From Candidatus Omnitrophota bacterium (GTDB taxonomy: Bacteria > Omnitrophota > Gorgyraeia > Gygaellales > JAHJCI01): a DNA stretch of 26,227 bases. How positions within the stretch are numbered: the stretch's first letter is position 1; the number at the start of each line of letters is the position of its first letter. The stretch spans positions 1 to 26,227 of the forward strand of contig JADHWR010000011.1 of NCBI GenBank assembly GCA_016783355.1, read 5' to 3'. Below the pieces are notes generated by a model. That model saw only the letters and a list, made by a program, of their open reading frames with translations, did no database searches and was not told where the DNA came from. Positions 15,012 through 23,940 of the stretch are shown here, in pieces. The translations under genes and the position numbers were made by a program.

Positions 15012-15360
15012 TCGTGCTTTCTTTTGTGAGGTCTAAATTCAGGCGATAGCTTTTTCTTCCTTGACCCGACGCTGTTCGGTTTGCTCTTGCCCAGGGATTA
15101 GAAAAGCTGTAAGTAAAATCGCCGCCGGGGTCAACCGGTGCCGTCGTAAAGATATCCAAATTGGTCAATGTTGAGGTATAAGCGCTATTTTCTAAATAAT
15201 AGCGTTTCTCAGAAGCAACAATCTCTGATAAAGTTGCCCAGGCCTTTGCCGCCCGCGCTCCTTCTGCTGCTCCCTGATAACGCATTATGCCAATCGAGGC
15301 TAAAGTACCAATAATCAAAACAACAATAATTAACTCTACTAATGTAAAACTTTTTTTCAT
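14998..15360 (-). CDS. Type IV pilin-like protein
   Basis: A prepilin of 120 residues: MKKS, then FTLVELIIVVLIIGTLASIGIMRYQGAAEGARAAKA. Cleavage would follow Ser rather than Gly. The body resembles a type II-like pseudopilin, with no cysteines. It is separated from the upstream pilin gene by 262 bp of nested repeats, so it may depend on read-through from the promoter at 16201–16229. Confidence 0.9.
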   Translation of the reverse strand: MKKSFTLVELIIVVLIIGTLASIGIMRYQGAAEGARAAKAWATLSEIVASEKRYYLENSAYTSTLTNLDIFTTAPVDPGGDFTYSFSNPWARANRTASGQGRKSYRLNLDLTKESTNGTY

Positions 15361-15370
15361 CTTCAGAATG

Positions 15371-15596
15371 TCATTGCGAGCCCTTTTTTGTCATTGCGAG
15401 CCCTTTTTTGTCATTGCGAGCGAAGCGAAGCAATCCGCGAAGCAATCCCATTGCGGGTCCTGTCTTTGGCGGAGCCCAAAATTGTCCTCGCTCAAGAGGA
15501 GCCTCTATAGGGTATAATTCGCTGCGGGCTATTTTGGGCAGCCCACCGCCTCGCCACCCGCTGGATTGCCGCGTCCCTTCGGGGCTCAGAATGACA
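15371..15596. repeat. REP-type repeat interrupted by a foldback element
   Basis: Two tandem 20-bp units (TCATTGCGAGCCCTTTTTTG) and a partial third (15371–15420) lead into GCGAAGCAATCC. After the foldback copy b come GGATTGCC (15563–15570) and AATGACA (15590–15596), which pair with the left side. It therefore looks like one TCATTGCGAGC…GCAATGA-type palindrome split by a second element. No ORF is supported here. Confidence 0.75.
15453..15561. mobile_element. 109-bp foldback element, copy b (inverted)
   Basis: The ends GCGGGT (15453–15458) and ACCCGC (15556–15561) delimit a copy that is the reverse complement of 13428–13537 with only a few differences. It sits in the centre of the REP palindrome between two pilin genes. 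Confidence 0.85.
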
Positions 15597-15622
15597 GCCT
15601 TTTGCTCGTCTCAAAGTATTAA

Positions 15623-16012
15623 CTAACTACAAGCCTCTGACCAGGTTCCAGAAGCAGCATCCATTGTGTAGGTGCACGTTGCTGCGCCTTTCTTCGTGGC
15701 TGTAATCGTTGTGCCGGACATGGTATAAGTATAATTTGGGCTATTTGGAATGGTCAAGCTCATCTCTGGTGAGCCATCACCATCAAAATCTACAGAGACT
15801 GTGCCGCCATTGACAACGCTACTCGTATTATAAGCTGCGTTTACACTATAATAAGCTTGCTCTATTTCCCTGATTTGGGCTAAAGTAGCTAAGGCCTCGG
15901 ATTTCCTTGCTTGTTTGATGGCATCAAAATAGCGAGGAATTCCAATCGAGGCTAAGATACCAAGGATGATGATTACAATAATCAACTCCAGCAGTGTAAA
16001 ACCCTTTTTCAT
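15623..16012 (-). CDS. Major-pilin-like type IV prepilin
   Basis: A prepilin of 129 residues: MKKG, then FTLLELIIVIIILGILASIGIPRYFDAIKQARKSEALATL. The canonical Gly/Phe cleavage site, a clean promoter and a strong Shine-Dalgarno (TTAAGGAGG) at a good distance make this the likeliest major subunit. The C-terminal domain is Thr/Ser-rich, with a cysteine pair near the end (CTYTMDAASGTWSEAC) that may form the D-loop disulphide. Its leader shares its architecture with the recA leader. Confidence 0.93.
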   Translation of the reverse strand: MKKGFTLLELIIVIIILGILASIGIPRYFDAIKQARKSEALATLAQIREIEQAYYSVNAAYNTSSVVNGGTVSVDFDGDGSPEMSLTIPNSPNYTYTMSGTTITATKKGAATCTYTMDAASGTWSEACS

Positions 16013-16194
16013 CTAATACCTCCTTAATGAGTCCGCTAAAGTTCGTTGGCGGATGAATTGATCCCGCCGAATGCTCTAAAATTATCCCCTGCGGGGAGAA
16101 TTTTAGAGCATCTTATGAGGCGGGATATACATTATTATAGCTAAATTCAGACTTATAACTTATGTCGGTCTTACGACCTCCGTAAGTTATGTCT
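16013..16194 (-). promoter_or_regulatory. Structured 5' leader of the pilin gene (hairpins C, A, B)
   Basis: In transcript order: hairpin C (16150–16193), with ATAACTTA/TAAGTTAT around GGTC/GACC; the block CTATAATAATGTATAT (16140–16125); hairpin A (16063–16124), with CCCGCC/GGCGGG, ATGCTCTAAAATT/AATTTTAGAGCAT and CCCC/GGGG; hairpin B (16032–16053), with TCCGC/GCGGA around GAACTTT; then TTAAGGAGG. The stem sequences differ from those before recA but the order, loop and 16-mer agree. Confidence 0.75.
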
Positions 16195-16200
16195 TCATTT

Positions 16201-16229
16201 AATATATCCTGAAATTTTTTATTTGTCAA
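16201..16229 (-). promoter_or_regulatory. Sigma-70 promoter for the pilin cluster
   Basis: TTGACA (16229–16224) and TATATT (16206–16201) are 17 bp apart on the minus strand. A start near 16194 gives a leader of about 180 nt. Confidence 0.8.
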
Positions 16230-16275
16230 CATCTTTTATTTTTATTTTTATTTTTTTCATCACCCCCTTGTTTTA

Positions 16276-17532
16276 TCACATCCCTCTTGCAATCTGACTA
16301 ATCTGAAATATAGGAAGGAACATACCAAGCACCATAATCCCAATGATTAAACCCATAAAGACAAGCATTATTGGTTCAAACATTGAGGTAAAGCGCGTCA
16401 AAAATGTCTCAACATATTCCTGGTAAAACATATTTACCTTCCTAAACATCCCCGCCAAATCTCCTACTTCCTCTCCAATTGTCACCATCTCTACAACCAT
16501 TGGCTCAAAGAAACCACTTGCCTCCATTGGTTGATTTAAGGAGCGGCCTTGACGAACCTGCTCCTTTATATTGCGAACGATATCCGCCACAACGACACTG
16601 CCTACACTACGCTCGCTGATCTCTAAGGCATAAAGAATCGGCACGCCGCTTTCGACAAGTGTTGCCATTCCCGAAGTGAACCTTTCCACGGTTAAGCTGC
16701 GGAAAAAGAGACCAAATACGGGCAGTTTAAATAGAAAATTCTCAAACGCATGCTTTCCCTCTGGACGCTGCAGATACAGCCTTCCCAGATAGATTAAAAC
16801 ACCAGCGCCGATGATGAAGACCAAAAAGAAACGGCGCATAATGCTGCTTGTAGTAATTAACACTTGGGTAAGAAAGGGTAGCTCCATCTCAAAACTTGTA
16901 AATAACTGCGCGAAGGTAGGAATAATCTTTATTGTCAAAAAGAACAATGCTCCCACGCCAACAGTCATTAGAAGCATGGGGTAAATTAATGCAGAGGTAA
17001 TTTTACTGCGAAATTGTGCGTCTCTTTCTAAGTAAGTGGATAATCTGCTTAAAATAGTGGCTAAATTTCCCGAGGCCTCGCCGCTTTCTACGAGATTAAC
17101 CCATAGGTCAGAAAAAACCTTGGGGTGCCGTGCCATTGCTTCGTGTAAACTTAAACCCGCCTCCATATTCTTTTTCAAATCACTGAGCACATTAGCCAAT
17201 TGGCGGCTGGAAATCTGACGGGAGATAATCGTTAATGCCTCCAATATGGTAACGCCTGCCCCTAAGAGTGTAGCTAATTGCCGGCAAAAGATAACGCGGT
17301 CACTTACTGAAACCTTGTTATGAATCTTTGTCTTAAATCGACCCGGTCCATAAGAAGGGCCTGCAGAGATTGCTTTCTGCGCAGTTTTCGCGGTTCTTAA
17401 AGGCCGGACGCTAATCACGGTTAAACTTCTTCCTTGCAGGCGGGCAACTATTTCTTCTTGTGTTATGCCCTCTTCCTGACCTGTGAGCCTTTTACCAGCA
17501 GCGTCTCTTACGACATATGTAAAGAAAGCCAT
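16276..17532 (-). CDS. Type IV pilus/type II secretion platform protein (PilC/GspF family)
   Basis: The inner-membrane platform protein of 418 residues couples the assembly ATPase to pilin extraction. The N-terminal MAFFTYVVRDAAGKRLTGQEEG is typical. There are two T2SSF domains (about 75–195 and 280–400, beginning FCRQLATLLGAGV and FTSGMATLVESGVPI) and three membrane segments (about 180–205, 230–250 and 385–410). The start shares a base with the ATPase stop (TAATG), so the two are translationally coupled. Confidence 0.95.
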   Translation of the reverse strand: MAFFTYVVRDAAGKRLTGQEEGITQEEIVARLQGRSLTVISVRPLRTAKTAQKAISAGPSYGPGRFKTKIHNKVSVSDRVIFCRQLATLLGAGVTILEALTIISRQISSRQLANVLSDLKKNMEAGLSLHEAMARHPKVFSDLWVNLVESGEASGNLATILSRLSTYLERDAQFRSKITSALIYPMLLMTVGVGALFFLTIKIIPTFAQLFTSFEMELPFLTQVLITTSSIMRRFFLVFIIGAGVLIYLGRLYLQRPEGKHAFENFLFKLPVFGLFFRSLTVERFTSGMATLVESGVPILYALEISERSVGSVVVADIVRNIKEQVRQGRSLNQPMEASGFFEPMVVEMVTIGEEVGDLAGMFRKVNMFYQEYVETFLTRFTSMFEPIMLVFMGLIIGIMVLGMFLPIFQISQIARGM

Positions 17533-19253
17533 TAATCTCCCCCCACAGCAACAGAAAGCGCTTCTTCTAAGCTTGTAATTCCTTCCTCAGCCTTTATCAG
17601 GGCAGAGTCATAAATCGTCTGCATACCTGCTGCCCTTGATGCCTGCCTCAGTTTCTGAAAAGGTGCCTCCTCGCTAATTAATTGACGAAGCCCCTCATCA
17701 ATCAACATTGCTTCTCCCACCGCAATCCGGCCTTTGTATCCTATAAAGTTGCATTTGGGACATCCTTTGGCCCGATAGATAAGATTGCTCTTCAGCTTTA
17801 GCTGACCCAGCTGCTTGGTTGTGGGCTCATAAGCCTCCTTGCAATCAGGGCAAAGCCGGCGAACCAAACGCTGTGCAACGACAATAACTAAAGAAGGAAT
17901 AAGCAGATAATAAGGAACTCCGATATCGATAATCCGGCTAATTGCCGAAGGCGCATCATTAGTATGGAGGGTGCTCAAGACTAAATGACCGGTTAAGGCG
18001 GCGCGAATACATATCTCAGCAGTTTCTAAATCGCGAATCTCACCAACCAGCATTATGTCAGGGTCCTGCCGCATGAAACTACGCAGTGCCGCAGCAAAAG
18101 TTAAACCGATCTCGGGCTTTACCTGAACTTGATTTATCCCTTCCATATGATATTCGACAGGGTCCTCTACCGTAACAATATTTTTGGTTGGATGCTTGAG
18201 TTGATTTAAAATACTGTAAAGGGTGGTCGTCTTGCCGCTTCCTGTGGGCCCGGTTAAAAGGACTAAGCCATAAGGAGCATCTATCGCCTTGCGCAATGAA
18301 TCTAATTGCCCGCTCGTAAAGCCTAGCCGATTAAGATCAAAAAGCATCGAGCCTTTATCAAGGATACGCATCACTATCTTCTCTCCATAAATGGTGGGAA
18401 TAGTAGAAACACGGATATCAATGAAGCGGTTTTCTAACTTTACTGTAAAAGAACCGTCCTGAGGCAGGCGTTTCTCGGCAATGTCAAGCTTACTTAAAAT
18501 CTTAATGCGTGAGGCAATGGGAAGATAGAGATGCTTTGCCGGAGGAGGAATCTCACAAAGCTTGCCGTCAATACGGTATCTTAAGCTGATAAAATCTTTA
18601 AATGGCTCTAAATGGATATCTGAGGCACGTTCATCAATTGCCTGGCGAAGAATCAAATCTACTAATTTTACAACCGGCGCCTCTTCTGCACGGGCAATCA
18701 AAGTATCGATACTTAACTCCTCGCCCGCCTTTGGTTCCGCTGCTGTCGTCAGTTCTGTCATTGGGCTCTCATAACTTTCTTCTACTGCTGCCTCTAATAA
18801 GCTTTTTTTACCAAAAAACTCATCGATTGCCTTGGCAATATCTACTCGTGTGGCAATCACCGGATTAATCTCACAGCCCGTCAATTTCTTTAAGTTATCA
18901 ATAAGAATTAAATCTAAGGGGTCATTCATCGCCACGGTTAAGGAATTAAGTGTGCGCGAAAGCGGTAAAACCATATTCCTTCGGCAGGTTTCGTGAGGAA
19001 TCAACTCCTCTAAACCCTGATCAAGTGCTGGCTTTAAAACCCCTGTGCCTAAAGAAAAATAAGGAATACCCAGCTGTTTTCCCAGGGCAGTTACTACTTG
19101 CTCCTCTGTAACCATTTCTAATTTAACGAATATGTCACCCAGTCTTCCGCCTTGCTGCTTTTGCACAGAGAGCGCCTTCTCTAACTGCGCTTGCTTAATC
19201 AGACCTGCTTGTATCAGAAGTTCACCTAATTTTAAATATTTAGGCTGAGGCAT
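17532..19253 (-). CDS. pilB: Type IV pilus assembly ATPase PilB/GspE family
   Basis: The 573-residue assembly ATPase has a GspE_N/MshEN-type N-terminal domain (residues 1–150), which in some relatives binds cyclic di-GMP. The ATPase core has Walker A GPTGSGKT (335–342), the Asp box VEDPVEY (362–368), Walker B MLVGEIRD (401–408) and the His box TGHLVLSTLHTND (421–433). A C-terminal tetracysteine zinc motif (CPDC and CPKC) follows, as in PilB and GspE but not PilT. The upstream 186-bp gap is repeat DNA and the ribosome site is weak, so it may depend on transcription from the secretin gene. Confidence 0.95.
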   Translation of the reverse strand: MPQPKYLKLGELLIQAGLIKQAQLEKALSVQKQQGGRLGDIFVKLEMVTEEQVVTALGKQLGIPYFSLGTGVLKPALDQGLEELIPHETCRRNMVLPLSRTLNSLTVAMNDPLDLILIDNLKKLTGCEINPVIATRVDIAKAIDEFFGKKSLLEAAVEESYESPMTELTTAAEPKAGEELSIDTLIARAEEAPVVKLVDLILRQAIDERASDIHLEPFKDFISLRYRIDGKLCEIPPPAKHLYLPIASRIKILSKLDIAEKRLPQDGSFTVKLENRFIDIRVSTIPTIYGEKIVMRILDKGSMLFDLNRLGFTSGQLDSLRKAIDAPYGLVLLTGPTGSGKTTTLYSILNQLKHPTKNIVTVEDPVEYHMEGINQVQVKPEIGLTFAAALRSFMRQDPDIMLVGEIRDLETAEICIRAALTGHLVLSTLHTNDAPSAISRIIDIGVPYYLLIPSLVIVVAQRLVRRLCPDCKEAYEPTTKQLGQLKLKSNLIYRAKGCPKCNFIGYKGRIAVGEAMLIDEGLRQLISEEAPFQKLRQASRAAGMQTIYDSALIKAEEGITSLEEALSVAVGGD

Positions 19254-19439
19254 TGTTTATTACTCTTAATTTCCCAATTCCCAAATCCGAATGACGAATA
19301 AATGCCCAATCCGTTCGATGAACTCAGGATTGTCCCGAGCGAAGTCGAGGGACAAATCCCAATCTTGGTCATTGGGTTATTGGGATCTCATTCGTCATTG
19401 AGAAATTGGACATTGGTCATTTTCTATGACCTTTTACCT
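19254..19439. repeat. Imperfect foldback repeat between secretin and ATPase genes
   Basis: GAATGACGAAT (19289–19299) pairs with ATTCGTCATTG (19390–19400), with CCCAATTCCC- and TTGGGTTATTGGG-like runs around them. The centre holds CCCGAGCGAAGTCGAGGGAC, a self-complementary motif also seen in the insert at 24070–24164. No gene is supported in this gap. Confidence 0.65.
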
Positions 19440-21047
19440 TTAATTAAGGCTATTGAGTGCCTTTTCAATCTTTTCCTGGCGACTCTTATCTCCAACAGAA
19501 GAATCCTGCTCGCGCGAAGATAAAATCTGATAATTAGCTTCAGCGGCAACTCCCAAGCCCGGCTCCTCAATAATATGTGGCGTAATAAAAATCAACAGTT
19601 CTCGCTCAAAGTCTTTCTCTTTGTTCTTGTGCCGGAACAGAAATCCGAAAATAGGAATATCACCCAGTATCGGCAAACCCTTTATGGTTTCCTTTTTCTC
19701 CTTATGAATCAGCCCGCCAAGAACAATTGTTTCCCCGTCACGGACGCGAATAATAGATTTTGTGCTTTTTATCTCTGCATCAGCAGCCTCATCACCCGTT
19801 GCGCTAGTGAAAGAGCTCATAGTTGCATCACTTATCTTTGGATAAATAAACATCGTAATTTCTCTGGTTTGCAGATTTACCTGTGGAGTTACCCGCAAAA
19901 AAATGCCAATGCCTTCTGATACAAGTTCCACATCTGAAGCACGCTGGGGTTTGTAGCTAACCATTCCTGTGTCTGTATTTTCTTCCTGCACCCAACCAAT
20001 TACCTTATCAGTAACAATCTTTATCTCTGCCGTCTCATTGTTTAAGGTAAGTATGCGTGGACGAGCTAATATCCTTGTTTCACTTTGCGTCTTTAAAAAA
20101 TCAAGGGCAACCTGATATGGTGAGCTTAGAAAATCTACCAACCCAGGCAATAGCGCTGAAGTAGCCGCGCCTGTCGATATGGTTTGATCTCGTCCTGTCT
20201 CTTCCAATTTGGTTTGCGGCCAGTGAGAAAAGGGAAACTTCGTTAGTCGCTGTGCTCCGGTTATCGCCACACTAAAGGGGGTTTGTCCAAATTCAAGTCC
20301 TATTTTATCTACAGCCCCCTTGCTCACATCAAGCATCTCCACCTCAAGCATTATCTGCGGTACAGGAACATCCAATTGCTCGATGATTGACTCAATCAAA
20401 GGAAATCTATTTGGCACGTCTGTAATAATCAGGCTATTTGTGCGGGGGTCTTCAACTACTGAGCCTTCAGTAGAAAGTATGTTCTCGATCACTGTTGTCA
20501 GCCCTGCTTCTGCCTTCTGTGCCCATTTACCTTCACCACCTGCTCCCCCTCCGCCTTCTTCCTCGCCCGGTGCTGCTGCGCCGGAACTGATATACTTAAA
20601 CATCTCTTCCTGAAGAGAGGATGTGGAAACCCTTGCATATTTAAGCGGGAAAACCTTGGTCATTGGCTCAATCTCGGGAACTTCCTCTTCCACTTCTTCT
20701 TCAGGTTCTTTAATCATAATAATATTTGCCGCTTCATCAAATTCATAAACAAGGTCATTGGCCTTGAGCAGCTTTTCCATTGCCTCTTTTATCGTCACAT
20801 CCTGGAGATAAAGGGTCACCTCTTTATCAGCAATATCTGCTTTGGCAATGAAATTCAATCCTGACTGGATGGAGAAGACCTTCAGGATATCCTTAAGATT
20901 TGCATCCTTAAGGTCAAGAGAAATTGTCGGCTCTGGCCGAAGGAAAGAATAATCAAAAGGTAATCTTTCTTGCGCAAAACTTAAGCAACTTGCGATCAAT
21001 AATATCCCAATACTGCAAACTAACAATCTCGCCGTCTTATTTTTCAT
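19440..21047 (-). CDS. pilQ: Outer-membrane secretin (PilQ/GspD family)
   Basis: The secretin of 535 residues forms the outer-membrane pore. A signal peptide (residues 1–25) ends CLSFAQ. An STN/N0-like domain (35–110, ISLDLKDANLKDILKVFSIQSGLNFI) and an N1 domain with an acidic/Gly-rich loop (about 155–175) follow. The secretin core is about 290–490, with the signature LPILGDIPIFGFLF. The start follows AGGAGG and overlaps the PilP gene by 11 bp. At 535 residues it is shorter than many PilQ proteins and lacks AMIN domains. Operon context favours PilQ over GspD. Confidence 0.94.
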   Translation of the reverse strand: MKNKTARLLVCSIGILLIASCLSFAQERLPFDYSFLRPEPTISLDLKDANLKDILKVFSIQSGLNFIAKADIADKEVTLYLQDVTIKEAMEKLLKANDLVYEFDEAANIIMIKEPEEEVEEEVPEIEPMTKVFPLKYARVSTSSLQEEMFKYISSGAAAPGEEEGGGGAGGEGKWAQKAEAGLTTVIENILSTEGSVVEDPRTNSLIITDVPNRFPLIESIIEQLDVPVPQIMLEVEMLDVSKGAVDKIGLEFGQTPFSVAITGAQRLTKFPFSHWPQTKLEETGRDQTISTGAATSALLPGLVDFLSSPYQVALDFLKTQSETRILARPRILTLNNETAEIKIVTDKVIGWVQEENTDTGMVSYKPQRASDVELVSEGIGIFLRVTPQVNLQTREITMFIYPKISDATMSSFTSATGDEAADAEIKSTKSIIRVRDGETIVLGGLIHKEKKETIKGLPILGDIPIFGFLFRHKNKEKDFERELLIFITPHIIEEPGLGVAAEANYQILSSREQDSSVGDKSRQEKIEKALNSLN

Positions 21048-21504
21048 CTTTTGCCTCCTGTTTTGCCGGTGATAAAAGCCTGAATGGCCTGTTCTGATAA
21101 ATTAACGTAACACTATCCTCATCTATCTTTACAATTGTTGCACCCTTAATCGTATCTCCCTTTTTTAAGACCTGGTCATTAATAATGACGAGGGGGATTG
21201 GACCTTGCCAAATTACCCCCTTTAGAGCAAGTGATGGTAGCGAAGACGAGGAATATGAAACATCCCTTTTCTCTTCTTCCTTTTCAGCTTCTTCCTCAAC
21301 TTCCTCATCTTTTGGCAAAACAATATCTATACCAAAGGGATCTTTACACCCACCTGCAGTATATTCTACATATTCTACATATCTTGTTACAAGAGAAGGC
21401 TCTTGCGCCTCTCCAGGAGGCAATCCCTCCTCGCCCCAAAGCAGCGCAGGCCTGTCTGCCGCCAAAAAGATTAAAAACAAACTTAAAAAAAGCGCTATTC
21501 TCAT
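21037..21504 (-). CDS. pilP: PilP-like pilus assembly protein
   Basis: PilP links the PilN–PilO inner-membrane complex to the secretin. The 155-residue protein has an N-terminal hydrophobic segment (3–17), a low-complexity acidic stretch (about 66–80), and a C-terminal β-domain with LALKGVIWQGPIPLVIINDQ and GDTIKGATIVKIDEDSVTLIYQ, the HR-domain pattern of PilP and GspC. I use ATG at 21504, which overlaps the PilO stop (TGATG); a TTG one codon earlier is possible. Identity rests on context plus this pattern. Confidence 0.82.
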   Translation of the reverse strand: MRIALFLSLFLIFLAADRPALLWGEEGLPPGEAQEPSLVTRYVEYVEYTAGGCKDPFGIDIVLPKDEEVEEEAEKEEEKRDVSYSSSSLPSLALKGVIWQGPIPLVIINDQVLKKGDTIKGATIVKIDEDSVTLIYQNRPFRLLSPAKQEAKDEK

Positions 21505-22112
21505 CAATTTAAAAAAAGTACGCTAATCAATATTTTTGCTTTTAGTTGCGTTCCTAAGCCTAAACCAAGCTCAGCAAAACGCTCAAAAGGCAGAGAGGAC
21601 TCTTTCTCTCCTTTTCTTCCTATGTTAAGACCCTCGATACTAAATAATATCGGCGCACTCTCTAAAATGCTAATAAACCTGCCTAATTGATGATAACTCT
21701 CAAGCTCGACAACTAAACTAAAAAATGCCTTAGTAGAAAGGGGTTCTTTTTCTGAGGAAGCCGACATTTTTTCTTCCGGTCTTACAGAAATCACATCTAT
21801 ATCTTCACGAAGTGCAAGGTTTGTCAAAAAATCCATGATTTCCTGTGAATCTTTCAGCGGAAAGGTATCTCTAATCGCTTTGATTTTTCTCTCTGTGTTA
21901 GCTATTCTTAAGGTTATCTCGTTTGTCTTTTTCTGCTCCTTAATTAACTTTGAATATTCGCCGCTCTTTGCATCTCCACATCGATAGATATTAAATGCGA
22001 AAATAAGACAAGCACCTAAAATCAGGGCATGAACAATCTTATTTATAGGGAAGTCTCTTAGGTCAAGATTTCTTAGGTCAAGATTTAAATTTATCTTGGA
22101 TAAGTTTATCAT
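21504..22112 (-). CDS. pilO: PilO-like pilus assembly protein
   Basis: The 202-residue inner-membrane protein has one membrane segment (about residues 25–43), a coiled-coil linker (50–85) and a ferredoxin-like periplasmic domain containing YHQLGRFISILESAP, typical of PilO. The N-terminus has a duplicated NLDLR, from a 15-bp tandem repeat at 22061–22090. The start shares a base with the PilM–PilN stop (TAATG). Confidence 0.85.
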   Translation of the reverse strand: MINLSKINLNLDLRNLDLRDFPINKIVHALILGACLIFAFNIYRCGDAKSGEYSKLIKEQKKTNEITLRIANTERKIKAIRDTFPLKDSQEIMDFLTNLALREDIDVISVRPEEKMSASSEKEPLSTKAFFSLVVELESYHQLGRFISILESAPILFSIEGLNIGRKGEKESSLPFERFAELGLGLGTQLKAKILISVLFLN

Positions 22113-23689
22113 TATTTAATCAGAGTAGCTGAGATTAAAAAGTATGTTGCCTCTAAGTCCAAGTCAGGCAATCTTCTTCTCTCCATCAATACGATATCTA
22201 TATCTCTGCTGGTTTTGATTATTTTCTTAACCTCAGGTTTATCTCTTAATCCATTAAGTATAATTCCTATTGCCGCGAATTCCTGATCAGCATCTTCTAA
22301 CAAAACAAATCCCTCCAGAAGCAACTGTCTTCTCTTCGCCTCTACTTTGAAAGAAAGAGACTCAAGCCAGGCCCCATCAGGTAAAACCCCGGGGATAACA
22401 TTGAGAAGTGGTGTAATATAAAAATCCTTTTTAATCTGCTCCTCTATCATTCTCGTCTTCTTTAGCTTACCTAATTCTAATTGGAAAAGTTCAGAGGAAG
22501 TAATGGAAGTCGGCACCCCTTTAACCTCTATCTGGCTTCGCGAAGTCCTCAGTTGAGTTAACTGTCTTTGAAAGGGCAGCTGCTTATACCAGGGCAGGAA
22601 CCACGACAAAAGTACAATTACCATACCAGTGAGTAATACCTTAAAGTTCAATCTTACGCGAGAGGCAATAATCCCCGGCAGAGTAGCAAGAGAAAGCGGT
22701 GGTTCTGTTTGCTTTTGATAAGTGTAAAAAAGATTAAATTGCGTAGGCAGCTTCATCTTCTTGCTCATCGCCACAGCATAAGATTTAGCAAGGGGTATGC
22801 TAAAAGGATGTTCGGCAAAGGTCTTTTTTATCTCCTCTGAAAAACAAGTAACATCCTCTAGTCCCAAATCCTTACAAAGATTAACAATATCATCTTTGTA
22901 CTCGGGAAGACTGATAAACAATACGCTCTCTATTGTCTTTTTGGGAAACTTGCGACGAAAGTAATCCAGAGATACACGAATCTCTTTTCTGAGTCTTTCG
23001 ATAATAATCTCCTTTGGTTCTATGCCGAAACCGGCCGCAGGTAAAAAACCCTTGGGGGATAAATTAATTTCTCGGCTAAAGAGAGGAAAGGTATTCTCAC
23101 AAACAATAAAATCAGACTCATCTTCAAAATCAATATCAAGAAAACAACTCACTCCCTTCTGGGCAATCTTGGCCAATTTTAAAAGACGAAGATTACTAAA
23201 TCCTGCATATTCAACATTGGTCAGTTGCATCTGCATCTGAGTAAAGATAGAAATATATTTTTCTAAATCCACTCTTTTTATCGCGACAAACAGCACAATG
23301 TATTTTTTTAAAACTACATCCGGCAATAAACGAAAGTCAAAGATTAGGTCTTCTATCTTAAAGGGGATATACTTTCTTGCTTCAAGAATAACAGCAGGTT
23401 CTAATTCCTGCCTTGTTAAAAAGGCAGGAATATCAAAAGAGCGGATAATTAGGTTCTCACCGGCTAATGTCAAATAAACTTCACGTCCCTTGATATTATT
23501 CTTGCGAAACTCCTCATTTAAGGCAGCAATAATCTTTATCTCATCAGAAATCTTCTCCTCTAACTCAACACCAAGAATCCTCTCCCAGGGAAGACCGATC
23601 TGCTTTGTTATTTGATTATTCTGTTGCTGAACTTGACAGATATGTATCTTTTTTGTTCCAAAATAGATGGCGATTTCTGCCTCTGGCAT
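22112..23689 (-). CDS. PilM–PilN fusion protein
   Basis: Residues 1–about 320 are an actin-like PilM domain (MPEAEIAIYFGTKK, then RSFDIPAFLTRQELEPAVILEARKYIPF). One membrane segment (about 350–370, VLLTGMVIVLLSWFLPW) and a PilN-like periplasmic domain (about 380–525, LLNVIPGVLPDGAWLESLSF) follow. PilM and PilN are normally separate interacting proteins; here one 525-residue chain resembles the layout of GspL. The start follows AGGAGAGAG. The next genes, PilO, PilP and PilQ, are in the canonical order. Confidence 0.88.
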   Translation of the reverse strand: MPEAEIAIYFGTKKIHICQVQQQNNQITKQIGLPWERILGVELEEKISDEIKIIAALNEEFRKNNIKGREVYLTLAGENLIIRSFDIPAFLTRQELEPAVILEARKYIPFKIEDLIFDFRLLPDVVLKKYIVLFVAIKRVDLEKYISIFTQMQMQLTNVEYAGFSNLRLLKLAKIAQKGVSCFLDIDFEDESDFIVCENTFPLFSREINLSPKGFLPAAGFGIEPKEIIIERLRKEIRVSLDYFRRKFPKKTIESVLFISLPEYKDDIVNLCKDLGLEDVTCFSEEIKKTFAEHPFSIPLAKSYAVAMSKKMKLPTQFNLFYTYQKQTEPPLSLATLPGIIASRVRLNFKVLLTGMVIVLLSWFLPWYKQLPFQRQLTQLRTSRSQIEVKGVPTSITSSELFQLELGKLKKTRMIEEQIKKDFYITPLLNVIPGVLPDGAWLESLSFKVEAKRRQLLLEGFVLLEDADQEFAAIGIILNGLRDKPEVKKIIKTSRDIDIVLMERRRLPDLDLEATYFLISATLIK

Positions 23690-23704
23690 GGTGCTTTCTC
23701 TCTC

Positions 23705-23878
23705 CTATCTTTGTTTACTCTTCAACCACTTATTAATCTCTCTTTTGTCAAATCGCCAAACGCCCCCGATTTTAATTCCGGAAAATTTTTTCTGATGGAG
23801 CCAGTTATAGATCGTTTGGCGCTTGAGACCCAAGTAATCAGCTAATTCTTCAATATTTAATAATCTCTTCCTCTTCAT
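23705..23878 (-). CDS. Small helix-turn-helix (excisionase/MerR-like) protein
   Basis: A 57-residue protein: MKRKRLLNIEELADYLGLKR, then QTIYNWLHQKKFSGIKIGGV and WRFDKREINKWLKSKQR. This is the HTH_17 pattern of excisionase-family DNA-binding domains. I use the ATG at 23878, six bases after AGGA; an upstream ATG at 23884 is too close to that site. It directly precedes the PilM–PilN gene (15-bp gap) and may regulate the pilus operon or simply be co-transcribed. Its small size does not suggest phage origin by itself. Confidence 0.8.
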   Translation of the reverse strand: MKRKRLLNIEELADYLGLKRQTIYNWLHQKKFSGIKIGGVWRFDKREINKWLKSKQR

Positions 23879-23940
23879 TCTCATTCCTAACGATTTACCT
23901 AAATTTACTTATATCATAACTAAAACATAAATTTTACTTT

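Noticed and set aside
16219..16260. 13-codon frame MKKIKIKIKDVDK after GGGGGTG
   Set aside because: It overlaps the −35 of the pilin promoter, is low complexity, and has no homologue that I can recognise.
16207..16275. Rho-independent terminator after the platform protein gene
   Set aside because: The A-rich run on the coding strand has no preceding GC stem or T-run.
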